A DNA stretch of 5,564 bases. It comes from JBHELQ01 sp046262995. Its GTDB lineage: Bacteria; Actinomycetota; Thermoleophilia; Solirubrobacterales; Thermoleophilaceae. The notes beneath the pieces are model-generated. The model saw only the letters and a program-made list of their open reading frames with translations, was not told the DNA's origin and ran no database searches. Position numbers and translations under genes: made by a program. Positions 1 through 4,822 of the stretch are shown here, one piece after another. The stretch covers positions 1 through 5,564 of the forward strand of contig JBHELQ010000186.1 in the NCBI GenBank assembly GCA_046262995.1, read 5' to 3'. Numbering within the stretch: position 1 is the stretch's first letter; the number at the start of each line of letters is the position of its first letter.

Positions 1-797
1 GCGCGGTCCCGGTGGCGGGCATCGCCGGCGACCAGCAGGCCGCGCTGTACGGGCAGGCGTGTTACGAGACGGGACTCGGCAAGAACACATACGGCACGGG
101 CAGCTTCGTGCTCGAGAATGCCGGCACCTCGGCCCCCGAGCCCGGCGAGGGCCTTCTCACGACCGTCGCCTGGGGGGTCGGCGAGCGAGTCGACTACGCG
201 CTGGAGGCGGCAATCTTCGTCACCGGCGCCGCCGTCCAGTGGCTGCGGGACGGGCTCGGGATCATCGAGCGCGCCGAGGAGACCGAGGGGCTGGCCGCCT
301 CGCTCGAGTCGAACGACGGCGTCTATCTGGTGCCAGGCTTCACGGGCCTCGGCTCGCCTCACTGGGACCCCTACGCGCGCGGGACGATCGTCGGCCTGAC
401 GCGCGGCAGTGGGCGAGCGCAGCTCGCCCGAGCCGCACTGGAGTCGATCGCGTACCAGACCGTCGATGCCGTGCGGGCGATGGAGCGCGCCTCGGGCATC
501 CGCCTGGAGGAGCTGAAGGCGGATGGCGGCGCCGTGGTGAACCGCTGGTTGATGCAGTTCCAGGCCGACGTGCTCGGCGTGCCGGTGGTGGTCCCGGAGG
601 TGTCGGAGACGACGGCGCTCGGTGCCGCCTACCTGGCGGGCGTCGCGACCGGGCTCTGGACCGAGGCCGACGTGGGCACGATGTGGCGCGAGGCGGCGCG
701 CTACGAGCCGAGGATGTCGGAGGACCGGAGGGAGTCCCTGCTCTCGGAGTGGGCGAGGGCGCTCGAGCGCGCCCGGGGCTGGGCACGCGACGCCTGA
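1..797 (+). CDS. glpK: glycerol kinase, C-terminal half (5' end outside window)
   Basis: This is the cytoplasmic FGGY-family kinase that phosphorylates glycerol with ATP to sn-glycerol-3-phosphate. The reading frame is open from base 3, leaving 264 residues of a family usually near 500, so the N-terminal domain lies upstream. Visible landmarks are GIAGDQQAALYGQ at the start, whose Asp corresponds to the catalytic Asp245 of the E. coli enzyme, then KNTYGTGSF (the ATP-phosphate loop), FTGLGSPHWDPYARG, and the second FGGY signature region around DGGAVVNRWLMQFQADVLG followed by PEVSETTALGAAYLAG. These blocks match the remembered E. coli GlpK almost position for position, and the C-terminus ends at the usual place. 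The next gene starts 3 bases after the TGA, so it probably heads or sits inside an operon. No transporter (GlpF) or GlpD is visible in the window. The family identity is secure. Confidence 0.96.
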   Translation, partial: AVPVAGIAGDQQAALYGQACYETGLGKNTYGTGSFVLENAGTSAPEPGEGLLTTVAWGVGERVDYALEAAIFVTGAAVQWLRDGLGIIERAEETEGLAASLESNDGVYLVPGFTGLGSPHWDPYARGTIVGLTRGSGRAQLARAALESIAYQTVDAVRAMERASGIRLEELKADGGAVVNRWLMQFQADVLGVPVVVPEVSETTALGAAYLAGVATGLWTEADVGTMWREAARYEPRMSEDRRESLLSEWARALERARGWARDA

Positions 798-800
798 CAG

Positions 801-1187
801 ATGGATCGCGTCGCCGCCATCCGACAGGCCATCGAGGCGTTCGGCCGCCGGGACTTCGAGATGGCGCTCGAGCGCTTCGACCCCCAGGTCGAGTGGCATC
901 CCGCCTCCGAGGACCCCGACGCGATGACCCGCTACGGGCACGCGGGCGTCGCCGAGCACTTCACTCAGTGGACCGCCGCCTTCGACGACCTCCAGGGAGA
1001 GGTCGAGGCCGCTCGGGAGCAGGGCGACGAGGTGGTGGTGCTGCTCCACTACTGGGGCCACGGCAGCGAGAGCGGAGTGGAGATCGACGACCGCGTATGG
1101 CAGGTGTTCACCTTCCGGGGCGAGCGCATCGTGCGCGTCGAGGAGTCGTATGAGCGCCCCAGTAACCATGGCGAGGAGTCCGGGTAG
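801..1187 (+). CDS. SnoaL/NTF2-like domain protein
   Basis: A 128-residue protein consisting of a single NTF2-like cone fold, close in style to the SnoaL_2 group. It opens with an amphipathic helix (VAAIRQAIEAFGRRDFEMALERF, residues 4-26), then DPQVEWHP (28-34), a helix around YGHAGVAEHFTQW (45-57), and the strand series VVVLLHYWGHG, RVWQVFTFRGERIVRVEESY. The fold is used by polyketide cyclases, ketosteroid isomerases, epoxide hydrolases and many orphan proteins, so no substrate can be assigned. Ionisable residues in the cavity (Glu31, His33, His52, Glu115) could be functional, but that is inference. The ATG is 3 bases after the glpK stop and has no obvious Shine-Dalgarno sequence, which suggests translational coupling to glpK. 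The plsC-like gene begins about 8 bases after its TAG. The fold is fairly sure; the role is unknown. Confidence 0.85.
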   Translation: MDRVAAIRQAIEAFGRRDFEMALERFDPQVEWHPASEDPDAMTRYGHAGVAEHFTQWTAAFDDLQGEVEAAREQGDEVVVLLHYWGHGSESGVEIDDRVWQVFTFRGERIVRVEESYERPSNHGEESG

Positions 1188-1189
1188 CT

Positions 1190-1194
1190 GGGGG
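1190..1194 (+). promoter_or_regulatory. possible ribosome binding site bearing on the acyltransferase start
   Basis: A GGGGG run lies just before two in-frame ATGs. It is 1 base from the ATG at 1196 but 7 bases from the ATG at 1202, so if it is a real ribosome binding site the second ATG is the better start. A GAGGAG at 1173-1178, inside the previous gene, is 17 bases from 1196 and too far to serve. Coupling to the stop at 1185-1187 could make either start work. Confidence 0.35.
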
Positions 1195-1195
1195 C

Positions 1196-1969
1196 ATGCC
1201 GATGAAGCCGCAGGTCTACAAGGACCCCCGACCGGCTGAGTACTTCACCCGCTTCCACGAGCGAGTCCGGCGAGGGCGGCCGGACTGGGTATATGAGCTC
1301 GTTCGGCTGCTCCTGACTCCGTACGTGGTGGTCCTCTTCCGCGCACGCTGCATCGACTCGGACAACGTCCCCGCGGACGGCCCGGCGATCATCGCGCCCA
1401 ACCACTTCTCGTTCCTGGACCACTTCTTCGTGGCCGTCTACCTGCGCCGAAAGGTGCAGTTCATGGCCAAGTCGCAGCTCTTCAAGCGCCCGCTGCAGTT
1501 CATCTACACGCACGGCGGCGTCTTCCCCGTCCTGCGCGGGCGCAAGGACGAGGAGGCATTCATCACCGCGCGCACGATCCTCGGCCGCGGTGACCTGATC
1601 GTCATGTACGCGGAGGCGGGCCGCTCCCGCTCCGGCGAGCTCGGCAAGCCGCGCCACGGCGTCGGCCGACTCGCGCTCGAGACCGGCGTCCCGGTCGTCC
1701 CGACGGCCATCGCCGGCTCTGAGAAGGCCAGGGACTGGCGACGCCTGCAGCTGCCCAACGTGACGGTCCAGTACGGGAAGCCGATCCGCTTCGAGCGAGT
1801 CGAGAACCCGACGAAGGAGCAGGCCCAGGCGGCATCGGAGGCGATCTTCGAGGAGGTCCGGGCCATGCACTCCACGCTCAGGCGCGACGGCCGCCGGCGC
1901 GTCGTGCGTGCCGCCCGCGCCGCCCGCCGCGCCGCCGAGGCCGCGGGCCGCCGCCCCGCCGTCCGCTAG
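1196..1969 (+). CDS. PlsC-type 1-acylglycerol-3-phosphate O-acyltransferase family protein
   Basis: A 257-residue member of the membrane-associated LPLAT/PlsC family, which transfers a fatty acyl group to lysophosphatidic acid or related lipids. The four acyltransferase blocks appear in order: block I NHFSFLD (His70 and Asp75, the catalytic HX4D), block II GGVFPVLRG (Arg114), block III YAEAGRS (138-144, with Glu140 and Arg143) and block IV VPVVPTAIAG (165-174). Block III differs from the usual FPEGTRS. A hydrophobic stretch at residues 35-50 (LVRLLLTPYVVVLFRA) probably docks the protein on the membrane. The last 30 residues are nearly all Arg and Ala, a basic tail of unknown use. Position after glycerol kinase fits phosphatidic acid synthesis, though many paralogues act on other lipids, so no symbol is given. 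The start may be 6 bases downstream, at the ATG at 1202. It ends 7 bases before the convergent lactonase-like gene. Confidence 0.9.
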   Translation: MPMKPQVYKDPRPAEYFTRFHERVRRGRPDWVYELVRLLLTPYVVVLFRARCIDSDNVPADGPAIIAPNHFSFLDHFFVAVYLRRKVQFMAKSQLFKRPLQFIYTHGGVFPVLRGRKDEEAFITARTILGRGDLIVMYAEAGRSRSGELGKPRHGVGRLALETGVPVVPTAIAGSEKARDWRRLQLPNVTVQYGKPIRFERVENPTKEQAQAASEAIFEEVRAMHSTLRRDGRRRVVRAARAARRAAEAAGRRPAVR

Positions 1970-1976
1970 CCGGCGC

Positions 1977-2882
1977 TCACTTGTAGAGCGGGTCGAGCGT
2001 GCGCCAGTGCCCCATGTCGTGCCCCGGAATGATCAGCGCATCCGAAGTCTCGCGGGCGTAGAGCTGGATCTCGCGTAGCGAGCGGCGGAACAGGTGCGCG
2101 TCCTCCATCCGGTACGGGAGGTGACCGTCGCGCAGCGCGACCTGGTTGTAGATCGCATCTCCCGCCACCAGCGCGTCGCGGGCTCGCAGGCGCAGGACGA
2201 CCGACAGGTGACCGAGCGTGTGTCCCGGCGTGAAGACCAGGCGAACGCTGCCGTCGCCGAACAGGTCGTAGGAACGGCCGAACGTGGCGTAGGCGTCGGA
2301 GTCGGGGCTGTCGAAGTCGAGGGTTCGCCAGTCGAAGGGGTGGTCGAACTGCCGCCGCAGATAGCCGTGGAGCGGCCCGTCGCTCGTGGCGGCGTCCCAC
2401 TCCCTGGAGCTGACCAGGAAGGTGGCGCCGGGAAACTCCGACACGGCGCTCGCATGGTCTGTGTGCAGATGGGTCATCACGACGACCCCGACCTCGGCGG
2501 AGTCGAGCCCGCGCTCGCGCAGCTGGGCCGCCACGGCCTGCTCCGGCCGCATCTCGATGTCCCTGAACGAGCGCGAGCTCACCAGGCCCAGGTTCTCCCG
2601 CGGCGTGTCCGCCACCGAGGGGTGGAAGCCGGTGTCGATCAGGATCGCCCCGGCCCCGGGGTGCTCGACGCAGAAGGCCACGATGGGCACCTCGATCAGC
2701 TCCGAGCGCGAGACGCCCAGGCCGAGCGCCTTGCGCCACGCGAAGCGCCTCTCCTCGCGCAGGAACCACGCCCGCGGTCCCAGGTGGTGGCCGCTGAGCA
2801 GCGGGTGCAGGCGCACGGTGGCCCCCGGGCGCCCGCCCGGCAGCGGGAGCTCGGCGGGTCGGGGCTCGGCGGCGGTCGACAT
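1977..2882 (-). CDS. metallo-beta-lactamase-fold hydrolase, N-acyl-homoserine-lactonase family
   Basis: A 301-residue MBL-fold hydrolase with a complete two-metal site: THLHTDHA gives His138, His140, Asp142 and His143; GHTLGH gives His221; GDAIY gives Asp242; PGHD gives His288. Tyr245, three residues after the bridging Asp, matches the Asp-x-x-Tyr of AHL lactonases such as AiiA (Asp191/Tyr194). The family opens the lactone ring of acyl-homoserine lactones and can quench quorum sensing, but relatives also hydrolyse other lactones or esters, so the substrate is inferred. At 301 residues it is longer than AiiA (about 250), with the extra length at the N-terminus and between residues 160 and 200. 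There is no signal peptide, so it is probably cytoplasmic. The gene follows a PadR-type regulator by 11 bases on the same strand, with a palindrome in between. No Shine-Dalgarno precedes the ATG, so translation may be coupled or leaderless. Confidence 0.88.
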   Translation of the reverse strand: MSTAAEPRPAELPLPGGRPGATVRLHPLLSGHHLGPRAWFLREERRFAWRKALGLGVSRSELIEVPIVAFCVEHPGAGAILIDTGFHPSVADTPRENLGLVSSRSFRDIEMRPEQAVAAQLRERGLDSAEVGVVVMTHLHTDHASAVSEFPGATFLVSSREWDAATSDGPLHGYLRRQFDHPFDWRTLDFDSPDSDAYATFGRSYDLFGDGSVRLVFTPGHTLGHLSVVLRLRARDALVAGDAIYNQVALRDGHLPYRMEDAHLFRRSLREIQLYARETSDALIIPGHDMGHWRTLDPLYK

Positions 2883-2887
2883 CGACC

Positions 2888-2902
2888 GACGGATTATCCG
2901 TC
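2888..2902. promoter_or_regulatory. perfect 15-bp palindrome between PadR gene and lactonase; candidate operator over a -10-like box
   Basis: GACGGAT-T-ATCCGTC is a perfect inverted repeat with 7-base arms and a 1-base centre. It covers the TAA stop of the PadR gene and ends 5 bases before the lactonase ATG. Read on the minus strand, its centre contains GATAAT (2898 to 2893), which matches the sigma70 -10 consensus at 5 of 6 positions and sits 10 bases from the ATG. I find no matching -35. The arrangement would suit an operator controlling an internal, nearly leaderless lactonase promoter. A short mRNA hairpin is the alternative, although the 1-base centre forces a larger loop. The palindrome is seen directly; the function is inferred. 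Confidence 0.5.
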
Positions 2903-3424
2903 AGCCCGGGCTTTCGGATCGTCGCGCAGCGCCTCCCAGTAGCGGACCCACTCCCGCTCGTGGGCGATTCCGGATTCGAGCGCCAGCCAGGGCCCACGCG
3001 GGGCGTCGCCGCCGTCGAGGCGTCGCAGCGCCTCGTACTCGGCCAGCTTCGCCCGGTGAGCGTCGAGCTGCGCCCCGGCGAGCTCGGCGGCATCCGCGCC
3101 GAAGAACAGCTTCAGCAGGGCCAGGTCCCGGAGCTCCGAGAGCTCGCTGGTCGGGCTCGAGCGCCACTCGTCCAGCGCTTGCCGGCCGCTGCGCGTGAGC
3201 GAGTAGTGGCGCCGCCGGCGCCCGCTCCGCTCGCGCCGTTCCTTGAGGTAGCCGCCCTCCACGAGGCGCTGGGGCTCGGAGTAGAGCTGGGCATGCTGGA
3301 GCGACCAGAAGTTCCCGAGCGTCCCGCGCACTCCCTGCTTCAGCTCATAGGGGGTCGCCTCGCCCGCGAGCTCGAGCAGTCCGAGCACGATGTACGACGT
3401 CGGAGTGAGGCGCGTGGTCTGCAA
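2894..3424 (-). CDS. PadR-family transcriptional regulator
   Basis: A 176-residue two-domain regulator. The N-terminal PadR winged helix-turn-helix covers about residues 7-85: TPTSYIVLGLLELAGEATPYELKQ, then FWSLQHAQLYSEPQRLVEGGYL, the recognition helix region typical of PadR, and a very basic wing (KERRERSGRRRRHYSLTRSG). The C-terminal helical region (about 95-170, SELRDLALLKLFFG to VRYWEALRDD) resembles the Vir/AphA-type dimerisation domain. The start is set at the TTG at 3424-3422. The frame stays open for about 300 more bases upstream, but that part overlaps the divergent DUF1707 gene, reads as low-complexity sequence, and has no in-frame ATG or GTG close to the conserved domain. PadR proteins are usually ligand-responsive repressors that control neighbouring genes and themselves. 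The obvious candidates are the lactonase 11 bases downstream and the divergent membrane protein. The TTG is the least certain part. Confidence 0.88.
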   Translation of the reverse strand: MQTTRLTPTSYIVLGLLELAGEATPYELKQGVRGTLGNFWSLQHAQLYSEPQRLVEGGYLKERRERSGRRRRHYSLTRSGRQALDEWRSSPTSELSELRDLALLKLFFGADAAELAGAQLDAHRAKLAEYEALRRLDGGDAPRGPWLALESGIAHEREWVRYWEALRDDPKARADG

Positions 3425-3430
3425 CGATCC

Positions 3431-3436
3431 AGAATA
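3431..3436 (-). promoter_or_regulatory. possible -10 box for the PadR gene
   Basis: On the minus strand this reads TATTCT, matching TATAAT at 4 of 6 positions. It ends 6 bases before the TTG at 3424, the spacing expected if transcription began at the start codon itself, giving a leaderless message. The -35 region is poor (3 of 6 at 17-base spacing). It lies only 5 bases from the opposing -10 box, so the two promoters would overlap. Weak evidence. Confidence 0.3.
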
Positions 3437-3457
3437 GACGGTATGATGTGCTCCGTC
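3437..3457. promoter_or_regulatory. inverted repeat GACGG-N11-CCGTC flanking the divergent -10; possible operator
   Basis: GACGG at 3437-3441 and CCGTC at 3453-3457 form a 5-base inverted repeat around an 11-base centre holding the plus-strand -10 box. The same arms occur in the palindrome at 2888-2902, where they are 5 bases apart. The different spacing and the frequency of GACGG in GC-rich DNA weaken the link. A classic PadR site (ATGT-N8-ACAT) is not present here. Confidence 0.3.
3442..3447 (+). promoter_or_regulatory. -10 box of a promoter for the DUF1707 gene
   Basis: TATGAT matches the sigma70 consensus TATAAT at 5 of 6 positions. It sits in the only clearly lower-GC stretch of the window (31 G or C in 60 bases at 3421-3480). 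The -35 candidate CTGCAA (3419-3424) at 17-base spacing matches only 3 of 6. A start near 3454 would give a leader of about 34 bases ending in a good ribosome binding site. Confidence 0.5.
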
Positions 3458-3475
3458 CTGAGAAGACCATTCTAC

Positions 3476-3487
3476 GGGAGTGGAGAG
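3476..3487 (+). promoter_or_regulatory. purine-rich ribosome binding site of the DUF1707 gene
   Basis: GGGAGTGGAGAG directly precedes the ATG at 3488. The GGGAG at 3476-3480 is 7 bases from the start codon. This is the best Shine-Dalgarno match before any gene in the window and fixes the start of the DUF1707 protein. Confidence 0.7.
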
Positions 3488-3895
3488 ATGGCTGACCAGA
3501 AGCTCGACCGCCTGACGTCCGATCCCGACCTGCGGGCGTCCCAGGCCGACCGCGAACAGGTCGTGGACCGTCTGCGCTTCCACGCCGGGGAGGGACGACT
3601 CGAGCTCGAGGAGCTCGAGCAGCGCATCGGCGCGGCGCTCGCGGCGCGGACGCACGGGGACCTGGCGGGGCTCCTGGGCGACCTGCCCCGCCGCGAGCAG
3701 CGTGGGAGCGCCGGGCGGGGGCGGAGGGTGCACCTGCAGGTGTTCGTGATGGTCCAGCTGCTCCTGGTCTGCATTTGGGCGCTGACCGGCATGGGGTACT
3801 TCTGGCCGGTCTGGCCGCTGCTCGGCTGGGGCATCGGGCTGGCGGCCGACTGGTCGCCGATGTGCCGCAGCACGCGCGCTCCAAGCCCGGGCTGA
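3488..3895 (+). CDS. DUF1707 and 2TM domain membrane protein
   Basis: A 135-residue protein. Residues 16-67 form a DUF1707 (SHOCT-like) domain: RASQADREQVVDRLRFH, GEGRLELEELEQRIGAAL, ARTHGDLAGLLGDLP. This is followed by a short basic linker (RREQRGSAGRGRR) and a two-transmembrane '2TM' domain at about 83-121: HLQVFVMVQLLLVCIWALTG, then YFWPVWPLLGWGIGLAADW with the typical FWPxWPxLGWGIGL signature. The two helices form a hairpin with the DUF1707 domain predicted in the cytoplasm. The biochemical role of this actinobacterial family is not established. It is transcribed divergently from a PadR regulator across a shared promoter region, so PadR control is plausible. The last 14 residues (DWSPMCRSTRAPSPG) look unlike a conserved tail, but neither other frame gives a sensible ending, so no frameshift is claimed. 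Confidence 0.9.
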   Translation: MADQKLDRLTSDPDLRASQADREQVVDRLRFHAGEGRLELEELEQRIGAALAARTHGDLAGLLGDLPRREQRGSAGRGRRVHLQVFVMVQLLLVCIWALTGMGYFWPVWPLLGWGIGLAADWSPMCRSTRAPSPG

Positions 3896-3937
3896 CCCCG
3901 GAGGCCGCCGCGCCGGCCGCGGGTGGCGCCGCCGGGG
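3896..3937 (+). other. GC-rich stem-loop just after the DUF1707 stop
   Basis: Starting one base after the TGA, CCCCGG (3896-3901) can pair with CCGGGG (3932-3937). After an A-G mismatch, GGC (3903-3905) pairs with GCC (3928-3930). No run of T follows, so it is not a standard intrinsic terminator. It may protect the mRNA 3' end or attenuate read-through into the SDR gene 69 bases downstream. Such pairings also arise by chance at this GC content. Confidence 0.25.
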
Positions 3938-3964
3938 CTCGAGCGAGGGCTAGGCTCCGCCGCG

Positions 3965-4822
3965 ATGGGGTCGCAGATCTTCGCGCCGGGCCTGCTGGAT
4001 GGCCAGGTGGCGATCGTGAGCGGCGGTGGAAGCGGGCTCGGTCGGGCCACCGCGCTCGAGCTCGCCGCCTGCGGGGCGACCGTCGTGGTCTGCGGACGGC
4101 GGACCGAGCCGCTCAAGGAGACCGCCGCGACAAGCGAGAAGGGCCGCGTCGAGGCCCTGCCCTGCGACATCCGCGAGGAGTCCCAGGTGGCCGGGCTGGT
4201 CGACGGCGTGCTCGAGCGACACGGGCGCGTCGACCTGCTCGTGAACAACGCGGGCGGCCAGTACCTGACGCCGGCCGAGGACATCAGCCCGAAGGGCTTT
4301 CGCACCGTGGTCCGCCTGAACGTCGAGGGCACCTGGCTCATGAGCCACGCCGTGGCGACCAGGGCGATGATCGCCGGCGGCAGGGGCGGAAAGATCGTGA
4401 ACGTCACGCTCTCTCCCCACCACGGCATGCCCGGGATGGCCCACTCCTCGGCCGCGCGCGCCGCCGTCGAGAACCTGACCCGCGTGCTGTCGATCGAATG
4501 GGCGCGCTTCGGGATCAAGCTGACCGCTCTCGCCGCGGGGGCCTTCGACACCGAGGTGGTGCGCACGAAGTACCCGAAGGCGGTGGCGGAGGGAGCCGCC
4601 GGCTCGGTGCCGCTCGGACGAATGGGCCGCCCGGAGGAGATCGCGTGGATGGTCGCCTACCTGGCGTCGCCGGCCGGCGATTACCACTCGGGGTCGATCA
4701 TCACGATCGACGGGGCGCGTGACAACTGGCTCGGGCCGTGGCCGCCCAGCGCGCTGGCCGACGAGTCCGGCCGGCCGCTGGCCGAGGAGCGCAGACGGCC
4801 GCCGGACGCCCCGCCGGCCTAG
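3965..4822 (+). CDS. SDR oxidoreductase, PECR/citronellol-dehydrogenase-like, lacking YxxxK
   Basis: A 285-residue Rossmann-fold SDR. SGGGSGLG (19-26) is the dinucleotide loop, and the Arg pair in VVVCGRR (45-46) suggests NADP(H). CDI (67-69), NNAGG (94-98) and LNVEG (118-122, conserved Asn119) are present. The active-site stretch reads HSSAARAAV (160-168), so the usual Tyr is Ser161 and the usual Lys is Arg165. Human peroxisomal trans-2-enoyl-CoA reductase (PECR) has HSGAARAGV at the same place, as do bacterial proteins annotated citronellol/citronellal dehydrogenase. The N-terminal FAPGLLDGQVAIVSGG also recalls PECR. A likely substrate is an enoyl-CoA or terpenoid acyl compound, but this is inference. 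The tail after residue 250 (RDNWLGPWPP and a Pro/Arg-rich end) extends beyond the core. The ATG at 3965 is chosen over a GTG at 3923 because the extra residues are not family-like. The ribosome binding site is weak. Confidence 0.88.
   Translation: MGSQIFAPGLLDGQVAIVSGGGSGLGRATALELAACGATVVVCGRRTEPLKETAATSEKGRVEALPCDIREESQVAGLVDGVLERHGRVDLLVNNAGGQYLTPAEDISPKGFRTVVRLNVEGTWLMSHAVATRAMIAGGRGGKIVNVTLSPHHGMPGMAHSSAARAAVENLTRVLSIEWARFGIKLTALAAGAFDTEVVRTKYPKAVAEGAAGSVPLGRMGRPEEIAWMVAYLASPAGDYHSGSIITIDGARDNWLGPWPPSALADESGRPLAEERRRPPDAPPA

Noticed and set aside
59..1153. Long Arg-rich open frame across glpK and the NTF2-like gene
   Set aside because: It is a high-GC shadow of two well-supported genes and shows no domain.
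1049..1870. Long minus-strand open frame opposite the acyltransferase
   Set aside because: It is antisense to a gene with all four catalytic blocks and has no recognisable motif of its own.
1970..1976. Terminator between the acyltransferase and the lactonase
   Set aside because: Only 7 bases separate the two convergent stops, and I see no hairpin with a T run on either side.
2094..2942. Plus-strand open frame opposite the lactonase
   Set aside because: It mirrors the coding strand of a complete MBL-fold enzyme; its composition is an artefact of codon bias.
3599..3619. Perfect inverted repeat CTCGAGCTC-GAG-GAGCTCGAG inside the DUF1707 gene
   Set aside because: It encodes the conserved LELEELE of the domain using the preferred Leu CTC and Glu GAG codons, which makes it self-complementary by composition.
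3425..3733. N-terminal extension of the PadR protein by about 100 residues
   Set aside because: It would overlap the divergent DUF1707 gene and its promoter, begins with a Pro-rich low-complexity run, and PadR proteins normally begin just before the TPTSY-like motif.
3923..3964. GTG at 3923 as the start of the PECR-like SDR
   Set aside because: The added 14 residues are not family-like and the ATG at 3965 gives the usual SDR N-terminus close to the cofactor loop.
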